Shown here in pieces: positions 1 to 7,373 of a stretch of 16,097 bases of DNA. The stretch spans positions 1 to 16,097 of the forward strand of contig CAMUQE010000031.1 of assembly GCA_947096075.1 (NCBI GenBank), in the 5' to 3' direction. The notes beneath the pieces are model-generated. The model made no database searches. It had not been told where the DNA came from and worked only from the letters and a program-made list of their open reading frames with translations. Source of the stretch: Veillonella parvula (lineage in GTDB: Bacteria > Bacillota > Negativicutes > Veillonellales > Veillonellaceae). The position numbers were made by a program, and so were the translations under genes. Position 1 is the stretch's first letter. The number at the start of each line of letters is the position of its first letter.

Positions 1-44
1 CATCCGTGTTGCTGCAAATGACAAGATTTTACTCTTATTTAGGG

Positions 45-73
45 TTGAATAAAATTTACATAAGGTATACAAT
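45..73 (+). promoter_or_regulatory. Sigma-A-type promoter of the cggR-glycolytic operon
   Basis: The -35 element TTGAAT (45-50) and the -10 element TACAAT (68-73) are separated by 17 bp, close to the housekeeping consensus. Transcription would start near position 80, leaving a leader of about 93 nt that contains the CggR operator. No other promoter of this quality lies upstream of cggR. Inferred from sequence only. Confidence 0.75.
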
Positions 74-103
74 ACAAGTGTAAAAGTATTTTTTTATTTT
101 AGG

Positions 104-139
104 TGGGACGGATTTTGTTCACATGGGACGAAAAACGAT
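104..139 (+). promoter_or_regulatory. CggR operator (tandem direct repeat)
   Basis: TGGGAC occurs at 104-109 and again at 124-129, a period of exactly 20 bp. The known B. subtilis operator is two copies of CGGGAC-N6-TGTC separated by 4 bp, also a 20-bp period. The second halves here are TGTT (116-119), one mismatch, and CGAT (136-139), weaker. The site lies downstream of the predicted transcription start and upstream of cggR, as in Bacillus, so bound repressor would block elongating polymerase. In the family, fructose-1,6-bisphosphate relieves repression. Confidence 0.78.
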
Positions 140-172
140 TCATGCAATCCAAACGGGTAAAGGAGGGACCCG

Positions 173-1198
173 ATGAACGAATTTCTAATGATATGTGAAC
201 GTATTGTTCCTGAAATTGTTAGCGTATTGAAGGAGCGATACAAAATACTAAACCACCTTGTTTATGAAGAGCCTATAGGCCGTAGGACATTAGCTACTGC
301 AACGGACCTTCCTGAGCGAACCGTACGAAGTCATATTGAGTTAATGCGTGCTAATGGTCTTGTAGACATTTATAAACCAGGGATTTTTCTCACTGATGAG
401 GGACATGCAATTGTTCCAAAGTTGCGAAATTTTTTAAATGAATTAGATCGTATTAACGAGCTAGAACATCGATTGACTGAAGCACTTCATATCGATAGGG
501 TTATCATCACTCCTACTGAAGGAACCTTGATGGTTAAAAAGTTAGGTTTTGCAGCAGCAAAGCTATTACAGGAATTATTAGAGCCTGACTCTGTAGTCGC
601 CATCAGTGGTGGCAGTACAATGGCTGCAGTAGCTGAAGAGATGCCAGTATTACCATTTAATCCTATTGTTGTACCTGCCCGGGGTGGCGTTGGTGAGGTA
701 GTGGAGTACCAAGCTAATGTAATCGCTTCTGTGTTAGCTGAAAGACTTCGCGGGTCCTATAAGATGCTCCATTTACCTGATGGACTTTCACAAGACTCAT
801 TACATATGCTCATGACTTGTGAACCGCAAATTAAAGAAATTGGAGATCTCATTAGTAGGACTGACGTACTATTATTTGGTATTGGTACTGCAATGCGCAT
901 GGCAGATCAGCGCCATATTGCTGATGATGTGCGTAAGCAGTTGATAGATAATCATGCGGTAGGTGAAGCACTTGGTCAATATTGTGACATTGAGGGTAAG
1001 TTAATTTATTCTACTAATAATATTGGTTTATCACTTCCCGATGTAGCAAAGGTTCCCAATGTTATTGCTGTAGCTGGTGGACAAGAAAAAGCGAGCGCTA
1101 TCATAGGTGTGATGCGAGCTTGTCGCAAAGGTATACTCATCATCGATGAGCAAGCAGCGGAGGGGATGCGTCAATTGTTACAAATTTCTGCCTTATAG
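173..1198 (+). CDS. cggR: CggR, central glycolytic genes repressor (SorC/DeoR family)
   Basis: DNA-binding repressor of the operon it heads. The protein has 341 residues, against about 340 in Bacillus. An N-terminal winged helix-turn-helix (about 25-85) contains the EPIGRRTLA and ERTVRSHIELM segments that closely resemble B. subtilis CggR. The rest is a sugar-phosphate-binding domain with AISGGSTMAAVAEEM, VPARGGVGEVVEYQAN, LPDGLSQDS, FGIGTAMRMA and VIAVAGGQEKA, all shared with CggR. Fructose-1,6-bisphosphate is the known effector of the family. The ATG at 173 follows an AGGAGG (161-166) with good spacing. The gene lies directly downstream of a matching operator, so autoregulation is likely. 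gap follows after 71 bp with no terminator visible between. Confidence 0.95.
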   Translation: MNEFLMICERIVPEIVSVLKERYKILNHLVYEEPIGRRTLATATDLPERTVRSHIELMRANGLVDIYKPGIFLTDEGHAIVPKLRNFLNELDRINELEHRLTEALHIDRVIITPTEGTLMVKKLGFAAAKLLQELLEPDSVVAISGGSTMAAVAEEMPVLPFNPIVVPARGGVGEVVEYQANVIASVLAERLRGSYKMLHLPDGLSQDSLHMLMTCEPQIKEIGDLISRTDVLLFGIGTAMRMADQRHIADDVRKQLIDNHAVGEALGQYCDIEGKLIYSTNNIGLSLPDVAKVPNVIAVAGGQEKASAIIGVMRACRKGILIIDEQAAEGMRQLLQISAL

Positions 1199-1269
1199 GC
1201 GAATTAGTAGTTATACATTTTAAATTGAAATTTAGTTAGAATATTTTTTGTTATTAGGAGGATTTAACA

Positions 1270-2280
1270 ATGGCAGTAAAAGTTGGTATTAACGGTTTTG
1301 GTCGTATTGGCAAATGTGTAGTTCGCGCAGCGATTAATAATCCTGACGTTGAGGTTGTAGCAATTAATGCAACTGGTGATAATGAAGGTACTGCATTATT
1401 GTTAAAATACGACTCTGTACACGGTACAATTCCTAACGAAGTAACATTCGACGAAGAAAATATCTATGTTGATGGCAAAAAAATCCGCGTATTCCATGAC
1501 CGCGATGCTTCCAAATTACCTTGGTCTGAAGAAGGCGTAGAAATCGTAATTGAATGTACAGGTAAATATCGCGATGCAGAAGAAGCAAAAGTTCATTTAG
1601 AACAACCTACAGTTAAAAAGGTATTGATTTCTGCACCTGGTAAAAATGAAGACTTAACTATGGTTATGGGTGTTAACCAAGATATGTACGATCCTGCAAA
1701 ACACCATATCATCTCCAATGCATCTTGCACAACAAACTGTTTGGCTCCATTCGCTAAAGTATTATGCGATGAATTCGGTATTAAACGCGGCATGATGACT
1801 ACTATTCATTCCTATACAAATGACCAAAAAATTCTTGATGCACGTCATAAAGACCCTCGTCGTGCTCGTGCAGCTGCTATGTCCATCATCCCTACAACTA
1901 CTGGTGCAGCAAAAGCTGTTGCTAAAGTATTGCCTCAATTAAAAGGTAAATTAGATGGCTTCGCATTGCGCGTTCCAACTCCAGACGTATCTGCTACAGA
2001 TCTTGTTTGCGAACTTGAAAAACCTGCTACTAAAGAAGAAATAAATGAAGCATTCCGCAAAGCAGCTGCTGGCGAATTAAAAGGTATCTTAGGTGTATCT
2101 GATGTGCCATTAGTATCTTGTGACTTTAGCTCCGATCCACGTAGCTCCATTGTTGACGCTGATTTAACAATGGTTATGGATGGCAATATGGTAAAAGTTG
2201 TTTCTTGGTATGATAACGAATGGGGTTACTCCGAACGTCTTATCGACATGGCCGCATTTATAGCAAGCAAAGGCTTATAA
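1270..2280 (+). CDS. gap: Glyceraldehyde-3-phosphate dehydrogenase, type I
   Basis: Interconverts glyceraldehyde-3-phosphate plus phosphate and 1,3-bisphosphoglycerate with a nicotinamide cofactor, in the cytosol. The length of 336 residues is standard. The Rossmann motif GINGFGRIG is at 7-15, the catalytic Cys153 lies in SNASCTTNC, His180 lies in TTIHSYTNDQ, and the C-terminal NEWGYS is intact. The residues that set NAD preference are unusual: the position of classical Asp32 is Ala34 (VAINATGD), and the Leu187-Pro188 pair of the S-loop is Ala191-Arg192 (ILDARHKD). Loss of both suggests NADP or dual use, as in B. subtilis GapB and chloroplast enzymes; this is inference. The start is fixed by AGGAGG at 1256-1261. 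pgk follows 13 bp downstream. Confidence 0.97.
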   Translation: MAVKVGINGFGRIGKCVVRAAINNPDVEVVAINATGDNEGTALLLKYDSVHGTIPNEVTFDEENIYVDGKKIRVFHDRDASKLPWSEEGVEIVIECTGKYRDAEEAKVHLEQPTVKKVLISAPGKNEDLTMVMGVNQDMYDPAKHHIISNASCTTNCLAPFAKVLCDEFGIKRGMMTTIHSYTNDQKILDARHKDPRRARAAAMSIIPTTTGAAKAVAKVLPQLKGKLDGFALRVPTPDVSATDLVCELEKPATKEEINEAFRKAAAGELKGILGVSDVPLVSCDFSSDPRSSIVDADLTMVMDGNMVKVVSWYDNEWGYSERLIDMAAFIASKGL

Positions 2281-2293
2281 TCAGGAGGCTTTA

Positions 2294-3472
2294 ATGAAAC
2301 AAACAATTGAAGGTTTACAAGTAGCTAATAAAACAGTATTTGTTCGTGTTGATTTTAATGTTCCTATGAAAGACGGTGTCATCACTGATGACACTCGTAT
2401 TCGTAGTGCATTACCTACTATCAATTACTTAATCGAAAAAGGGGCAAAGGTTATCCTTGCTTCTCACTTTGGTCGTCCTAAGGGAGAACGCAAACCAGAA
2501 ATGTCTTTGGCACCATGTGCTAAGCATTTATCTGACCTTATCAACAAGCCTGTAGCATTCGTAGATGACTGCATTGGTCCTAAAGTTGAAGAAGCTGTAA
2601 AAGCATTACAATCTGGCGATGTATTGATGCTTGAAAATTTGCGTTACCACAATGAAGAAACTAAAAATGACCCTGAGTTTGCTAAGCAATTGGCATCTCT
2701 TGCAGATGTTGCTATCAATGATGCGTTTGGAGTATCTCACCGTAATGCGGCATCTGTAGTCGGTATTGCTGATTATATCCCTATGGCAGCAGGTTTCTTG
2801 CTCAAAAAAGAAATTGAAGCATTAAGTGCAGCTGTAGTACATCCTAAAACACCTATGGCGGCAATCATTGGTGGTGCAAAAGTAACAGATAAAATTTCTG
2901 TTATTTCTAACCTTTTGCCTAAAGTGGATGTAATGATTATCGGCGGTGGCATGGCTAATGCGTTCATTAAAGCACAAGGATGCAACATTGGTAGCTCTTT
3001 ATTTGAAGAAGGCCAAGAAGCTATCGCTACAGACCTTGTTATGGAAGCTCGCGTAGCAGGTGCTAAATTATTAACACCTATCGATGCTGTAGTAGCAGAT
3101 GCTTTCAGCAACGATGCTAATACTAAAATTGTAGACGTTGATCAAATCGAAGACGGCTGGATGATATTAGATATTGGGCCTAAAACACGCGAACTTTATA
3201 TAGAGGCATTGGCGCCAATGAAGACTATTATTTGGAATGGTCCTATGGGCGTATTTGAAATGGAAAACTTTGCAGCTGGTACGAATGCAGTAGCGAAAGC
3301 TGTAGCTGAATCCGATGCGATGACTATCGTTGGCGGTGGCGACTCTGTGGCAGCCATTGAAAAAAGTGGCTTAGCAGATAAAATTAGCCACATCTCCACA
3401 GGTGGCGGTGCATCTTTAGAGTTCTTAGAAGGCAAAATTCTACCAGGTATTGCTGCATTGTCTGAGGCATAA
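2294..3472 (+). CDS. pgk: Phosphoglycerate kinase
   Basis: Transfers phosphate between 1,3-bisphosphoglycerate and ADP, reversibly, as the step after GAPDH. The 392 residues match the monomeric bacterial enzyme. The N-terminal substrate-binding residues are in place: Asp20 and Asn22 in RVDFNVP, Arg35, His58 and Arg61 in HFGRP, Arg117 in ENLRY, and Arg150 in SHR. The nucleotide domain shows GGAKVTDK (about 193-200), GPMGVFE, VGGGDSVAAIEK and the STGGGASLEFLEGK end motif. The ribosome site AGGAGG (2283-2288) is 5 bp upstream of the ATG. Only 1 bp separates its stop from the tpiA start, so the two are very likely co-translated. Confidence 0.98.
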   Translation: MKQTIEGLQVANKTVFVRVDFNVPMKDGVITDDTRIRSALPTINYLIEKGAKVILASHFGRPKGERKPEMSLAPCAKHLSDLINKPVAFVDDCIGPKVEEAVKALQSGDVLMLENLRYHNEETKNDPEFAKQLASLADVAINDAFGVSHRNAASVVGIADYIPMAAGFLLKKEIEALSAAVVHPKTPMAAIIGGAKVTDKISVISNLLPKVDVMIIGGGMANAFIKAQGCNIGSSLFEEGQEAIATDLVMEARVAGAKLLTPIDAVVADAFSNDANTKIVDVDQIEDGWMILDIGPKTRELYIEALAPMKTIIWNGPMGVFEMENFAAGTNAVAKAVAESDAMTIVGGGDSVAAIEKSGLADKISHISTGGGASLEFLEGKILPGIAALSEA

Positions 3473-3473
3473 T

Positions 3474-4244
3474 ATGAGAAAACTCATTATTGCAGGGAAT
3501 TGGAAAATGAATGGCACCATTGCGTCTGGATCAATTCTGATCGAAGCGTTTAACAGCGTGTTACAAGATATGGAATTGTTCTGTGATGTAGTTGTATGTC
3601 CGCCTTTCACAGCCATCGAACGTGCTGTAGTATTGACGAAAAATACAGCTATGGAAGTAGGTGCACAAACTATGGATTATCATGATGCTGGTGCGTTTAC
3701 TGGTGAGATTTCACCACTTATGCTTACAGAGGTAGGCGTTAATTATGTAATCATCGGTCACTCTGAGCGCCGTGAATATTATGGTGAAACAGATGAGACC
3801 GTCAATGCAAAAATTAAAAGTGCATTTCATCATAATTTGAATCCTATTGTCTGTGTTGGTGAAAGTTTAGAACACCGTGAAACAGGTCATACACTTGACT
3901 GGATTACATCTCAACTAGAAGGGGCGTTGGCTGATATTCCGAAAGAACAAGTCAGTCAATTGATTATTGCGTACGAACCAATTTGGGCTATCGGTACTGG
4001 CAAGACAGCAACGGCTGATCAAGCTGAAGAGGTATGTAAAGAAATCCGCAATTACATTCAATCTCTATATGATAATGAAACTGCTGATGCAGTACGCATC
4101 CAGTATGGTGGTAGCGTTAAATCAGAAAATGCATTAGAAATCCTTGGAGAGCCTAATATTGATGGTGCTCTTGTAGGTGGTGCATCCCTTGTGGTTGACG
4201 AATTTATTGATATTATTAAAGCTGCAAACCAAGTAAGCGCTTAA
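3474..4244 (+). CDS. tpiA: Triosephosphate isomerase
   Basis: Interconverts dihydroxyacetone phosphate and glyceraldehyde-3-phosphate. The 256-residue protein carries Lys11 in GNWKMNG, catalytic His96 in IIGHSERR, catalytic Glu168 in AYEPIWAIGTGK, and the phosphate-gripping YGGSV and GALVGGASL loops. I chose the ATG at 3474, 1 bp after the pgk stop, because it gives the family's usual MRKLIIAGNWK beginning. The frame stays open upstream to 3450, which would add eight non-conserved residues. A GAGG at 3464-3467, inside the end of pgk, can serve as ribosome site. Confidence 0.97.
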   Translation: MRKLIIAGNWKMNGTIASGSILIEAFNSVLQDMELFCDVVVCPPFTAIERAVVLTKNTAMEVGAQTMDYHDAGAFTGEISPLMLTEVGVNYVIIGHSERREYYGETDETVNAKIKSAFHHNLNPIVCVGESLEHRETGHTLDWITSQLEGALADIPKEQVSQLIIAYEPIWAIGTGKTATADQAEEVCKEIRNYIQSLYDNETADAVRIQYGGSVKSENALEILGEPNIDGALVGGASLVVDEFIDIIKAANQVSA

Positions 4245-4257
4245 TATGAGGTTACAA

Positions 4258-5784
4258 ATGGCTAAATTAGAGGCTCCCGTAATGCTAGTCATCCTAGATG
4301 GCTTTGGCTTGGGGGATAAATCAGACACAACCAATGCTGTAGTACAGGCGAAGCCGCTCTGTTTTAATCAATTATGGGATATGTATCCACATACAACATT
4401 AGAAGCATCAGGGCTTGCGGTAGGCCTTCCAGAAGGTCAAATGGGAAATTCTGAAGTTGGACATTTAAATCTTGGCTCTGGTCGCATAGTGTATCAAGAT
4501 TTGACTCGTATTACTAAAGATGTCGAGTCTGGTGAGTTTTATAATCGCCCTGTTATGAAGGAACTATACGAAGTAGCTAAGAAGCAAAGCTTACATCTTA
4601 TAGGCCTAGTTTCAGATGGCAATGTGCATTGCTCCTTAGATCATATTAAGGCAGTCATCAAGGGGGCTCATGATAATGGAATCGAGCATGTGTATGTCCA
4701 TGCTTTGCTCGATGGTCGTGATGTAGCTCCACAATGTGCACAAGGCTATTTAAAGGACTTAGAAACGTATATGGCTGATCTCAATTGTGGTAAAATTGCT
4801 ACAGTTAGTGGTCGCTATTATGCAATGGACCGCGATAATCGTTGGGACCGCGTTGAATTGGCATATAATGCCATCGTACATGGTCAAGGTGAAATAGCTA
4901 CATCTGCATGTGAAGCAGTGCAACAGTCTTATGATAAAGATGCGGCAGATGAGTTTGTACTTCCTACGGTGATTGATGCTGCAGGGACTATCAAAGATGG
5001 AGATGCGGTTATATTCTGTAACTTCCGCCCAGACCGTGGTCGTGAACTTACAAAGGCACTAGTGTTACCTGATTTTGATGGCTTTAAACGGGAGCCACTA
5101 TCTATATATATGGCAACTATGACAAAATACGAGGATGGTTTGCCCGTACATATTGTGTATCAAAAGGATACATTATCTGAAACATTAGGTGAAGTTCTAA
5201 GTACAGGTGGTTATCGCCAATTGCGCATCGCGGAAACAGAAAAGTATGCTCATGTTACATATTTCTTTAATGGCGGTGAAGAGGAACCCTTTGAAGGGGA
5301 GGACCGCATTCTCGTAAAATCCCCTCAAGTGGCCACCTATGATTTACAACCAGAAATGAGCGCTTATGAAGTGACCGATAAGGTTGTACAAGCAATACAA
5401 GATGAAACATATGACATGATCATCTTGAACTTTGCAAATCCAGATATGGTTGGTCATACTGGTAGCTTTGAAGCTGCCGTTAAAGCGGTTCAAGCAGTAG
5501 ATACTTGTTTAGGTCGTATCGTGGAGGCTATTCGTAGCAAGAAAGGTCATCTGTTAGTTACAGCAGATCATGGTAATGCAGAGCTTATGGTTAACCATGA
5601 AACAGGTAAGGTACATACGGCACATACAACGAACTTGGTTCCTTTAATTTTAATGAGCGACAGTTTAAAAACAGCTACATTAGAAGCTGGTAAATTATGT
5701 GACATTGCTCCTACATTATTAGATTTAGCTGGGATACAACAACCAAAAGCTATGACAGGTCACAGCTTGGTACATAAAGCATAA
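4258..5784 (+). CDS. gpmI: Cofactor-independent phosphoglycerate mutase (iPGM)
   Basis: Interconverts 3- and 2-phosphoglycerate through a phosphoserine intermediate with two metal ions, usually Mn2+. The 508 residues match the family. Asp14 in VILDGFGLG binds metal. Ser65 in GNSEVGHLNLGSGR is the phosphorylated residue. HALLDGRD, NFRPDRGRELT, NFANPDMVGHTG and TADHGNAE supply the remaining metal and substrate ligands of the alkaline-phosphatase fold. An in-frame ATG exists at 4246, but I prefer 4258 because TGAGG (4247-4251) is spaced correctly for it and the protein then begins MAKLEAPVMLVILDG. The gene lies 13 bp after tpiA. Confidence 0.96.
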   Translation: MAKLEAPVMLVILDGFGLGDKSDTTNAVVQAKPLCFNQLWDMYPHTTLEASGLAVGLPEGQMGNSEVGHLNLGSGRIVYQDLTRITKDVESGEFYNRPVMKELYEVAKKQSLHLIGLVSDGNVHCSLDHIKAVIKGAHDNGIEHVYVHALLDGRDVAPQCAQGYLKDLETYMADLNCGKIATVSGRYYAMDRDNRWDRVELAYNAIVHGQGEIATSACEAVQQSYDKDAADEFVLPTVIDAAGTIKDGDAVIFCNFRPDRGRELTKALVLPDFDGFKREPLSIYMATMTKYEDGLPVHIVYQKDTLSETLGEVLSTGGYRQLRIAETEKYAHVTYFFNGGEEEPFEGEDRILVKSPQVATYDLQPEMSAYEVTDKVVQAIQDETYDMIILNFANPDMVGHTGSFEAAVKAVQAVDTCLGRIVEAIRSKKGHLLVTADHGNAELMVNHETGKVHTAHTTNLVPLILMSDSLKTATLEAGKLCDIAPTLLDLAGIQQPKAMTGHSLVHKA

Positions 5785-5849
5785 TATGGAGCTTTCACTA
5801 TATTAGTAGTTAATTAGAGTTATAAGCCTATAAGGTTTAGCTCAATATA

Positions 5850-5855
5850 TATAAT
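5850..5855 (+). promoter_or_regulatory. Possible eno-proximal -10 element
   Basis: The 117-bp gap before eno contains a perfect TATAAT. No good -35 lies 16-18 bp upstream (CCTATA at 17 bp), so it would be a weak or activator-dependent promoter adding extra eno transcription. No terminator separates gpmI from eno, so readthrough from the cggR promoter is expected anyway. Confidence 0.35.
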
Positions 5856-5901
5856 GGCTGTCAGATGGCAGTTATTCCATTAGATTATATGAGGTGAAAA
5901 A

Positions 5902-7185
5902 ATGGCAGTAATTGAACAAGTCATTGCAAGAGAGATTTTAGATTCCCGCGGTAATCCAACAGTTGAAGTTGAAGTATGTTTAGAAGATGGTACTATTGCG
6001 ACAGCAGCTGTTCCATCTGGTGCTTCCACAGGTATGTTTGAAGCCGCAGAATTACGGGATGGAGATAAATCCCGTTACTCCGGTAAAGGTGTTTTAAAAG
6101 CTATCGATAATGTAAATGCTAAAATTGGTCCTGCACTTATCGGTTATGACGCTACAGAACAAGTGGCAATCGATAACTTGATGTTGCAACTTGACGGTAC
6201 AGACAATAAATCTAACCTTGGTGCAAATGCAATTCTTGGCGTATCAATGGCAGTAGCTCGTGCGGCGGCTGAATCTTTGGACTTGCCATTATTTGTATAT
6301 CTTGGTGGCTTCAATGCTAAAGAGTTGCCAGTTCCTATGATGAATATCTTGAATGGTGGCGCACATGCAGATAACAACGTAGATATTCAAGAATTCATGA
6401 TCATGCCTGTAGGCGCTAAATCTTTTGCAGAAGCTCTTCGTAGCTGTGCAGAAGTATACCATACTTTGAAATCCGTACTTCACAATAAAGGTCTTAGTAC
6501 TGCAGTAGGTGATGAAGGTGGTTTCGCACCTAACTTGTCATCTAATGAAGAAGCATTAGAAGTAATTTGTGAAGCTATTAAAGCTGCTGGTTATGAACCA
6601 GGAAAAGATTTCAAATTGGCACTTGATTCTGCATCTTCTGAATTCTACGAAGATGGTAAATACAATCTAGCTGGCGAAGGCAAAGTTAAAACAGCTGCTG
6701 AAATGGTAGACTTTTACGAATACCTAGTAGGTAAATACCCAATTGTATCCATCGAAGATGGTCTTGCTGAAGAAGATTGGGAAGGCTGGAAATTGTTGAC
6801 AGACCGCCTTGGTGACCGCGTACAACTTGTTGGTGATGATTTATTTGTGACTAACACAAAACGTTTGGCTCGTGGTATTGAGCTTGGTGTAGGTAATTCT
6901 ATTCTTGTAAAAGTTAATCAAATCGGTACTCTCACTGAAGCTTTTGATGCTATGGAACTTGCTAAACGTGCTGGTTACACTTGCGTAGTATCTCACCGCT
7001 CTGGTGAAACTGCAGATACATTCATTGCTGATATTGCTGTAGCTGTAAATGCTGGTCAAATCAAGACTGGCGCACCGGCTCGTTCTGAACGTGTAGCAAA
7101 ATATAATCAATTACTTCGCATTGAAGAAATGTTATACGAAACAGCTCAATATAAAGGTAATGACGTTTTTTATAACTTAAAATAA
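5902..7185 (+). CDS. eno: Enolase (phosphopyruvate hydratase)
   Basis: Interconverts 2-phosphoglycerate and phosphoenolpyruvate with Mg2+. The 427 residues are typical. Key residues: the SGAST loop (39-43), Glu205 in GDEGGFAPN as general acid/base, metal ligands Asp242, Glu285 (SIEDGLAEEDW) and Asp312 (VGDDLFVTN), catalytic Lys337 in ILVKVNQIGTLTE, and the SHRSGET loop (364-370). The start is supported by GAGGTG (5891-5896). This is the last gene of the glycolytic operon, 117 bp after gpmI, and is followed by a strong terminator. Confidence 0.98.
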   Translation: MAVIEQVIAREILDSRGNPTVEVEVCLEDGTIATAAVPSGASTGMFEAAELRDGDKSRYSGKGVLKAIDNVNAKIGPALIGYDATEQVAIDNLMLQLDGTDNKSNLGANAILGVSMAVARAAAESLDLPLFVYLGGFNAKELPVPMMNILNGGAHADNNVDIQEFMIMPVGAKSFAEALRSCAEVYHTLKSVLHNKGLSTAVGDEGGFAPNLSSNEEALEVICEAIKAAGYEPGKDFKLALDSASSEFYEDGKYNLAGEGKVKTAAEMVDFYEYLVGKYPIVSIEDGLAEEDWEGWKLLTDRLGDRVQLVGDDLFVTNTKRLARGIELGVGNSILVKVNQIGTLTEAFDAMELAKRAGYTCVVSHRSGETADTFIADIAVAVNAGQIKTGAPARSERVAKYNQLLRIEEMLYETAQYKGNDVFYNLK

Positions 7186-7210
7186 GATACGTTATATCTA
7201 ATAGTCCAAT

Positions 7211-7237
7211 AAGGGCGCCCTTTGGGGCGCCTTTTTT
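7211..7237 (+). terminator. Intrinsic terminator after eno
   Basis: A 10-bp GC-rich stem (7211-7220 with 7225-7234, one G-U pair) closes a TTTG loop. It runs straight into a T tract (7232-7237). It separates the glycolytic operon from the pilus operon. Confidence 0.93.
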
Positions 7238-7294
7238 GTATGTCTAAAAATAGAAAAGTTTTCGCTTCGTGGATTTTTAAAAATAAAAGAGGGA

Positions 7295-7322
7295 TTTAGA
7301 GGCTGATGTCGAAACCTATAAC
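7295..7322 (+). promoter_or_regulatory. Candidate promoter of the pilus operon
   Basis: TATAAC (7317-7322) is a fair -10, with TTTAGA (7295-7300) 16 bp upstream as a poor -35. A promoter is needed in the 136 bp between the eno terminator and the first pilus gene, and this is the best match I find. Transcription would then start near 7329, inside the first leader hairpin described nearby, so promoter and hairpin cannot both be fully right. Other AT-rich stretches (7280-7290) are possible. Confidence 0.3.
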
Positions 7323-7326
7323 GCCA

Positions 7327-7362
7327 TACGCTAGTGTGAGGTAAAAACATACCGCAAGGTAT
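7327..7362 (+). other. Two small hairpins in the pilus-operon leader
   Basis: CATAC-GCTA-GTGTG (from about 7325) forms a 5-bp stem with one G-U pair. ATACC-GCAA-GGTAT (7349-7362) forms a perfect 5-bp stem capped by a GNRA-type tetraloop and ends just before the ribosome site GGAGGTG (7364-7370). ACCT and AGGT could pair around the first hairpin. I do not recognise a known riboswitch. It could tune translation or mRNA stability, or be chance. Confidence 0.35.
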
Positions 7363-7373
7363 TGGAGGTGACC

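Noticed and set aside
2..52. Open frame ending in TAA at 50-52 that could be the end of an upstream gene
   Set aside because: Only 16 codons are visible, with no recognisable family motif and overlap with the -35 region of the cggR promoter. Another frame (ending at 82) is equally open, so I could not support a gene.
1211..1242. Possible promoter before gap (TAGAAT at 1237-1242)
   Set aside because: No acceptable -35 lies at 16-18 bp, and the AT-rich gap makes such matches likely by chance.
2773..3111. Minus-strand open frame inside pgk, and similar ones inside gap, eno and pilB
   Set aside because: They lie antisense to strongly conserved enzymes, lack ribosome sites and show low-complexity Ser/Ala/Ile composition typical of reverse shadows.
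5856..5880. Imperfect inverted repeats upstream of eno (CTGTCA/TGGCAG; AATGG/CCATT)
   Set aside because: The inner stem would have a 2-nt loop and the outer arms are only 5 bp, with no T tract, so neither a terminator nor a clear operator is supported.
7295..7373. c-di-GMP riboswitch (GEMM) in the pilus leader
   Set aside because: A GNRA loop is present, but the conserved purine-rich core flanking the ligand site is not, and the region is too short for the two-helix aptamer.
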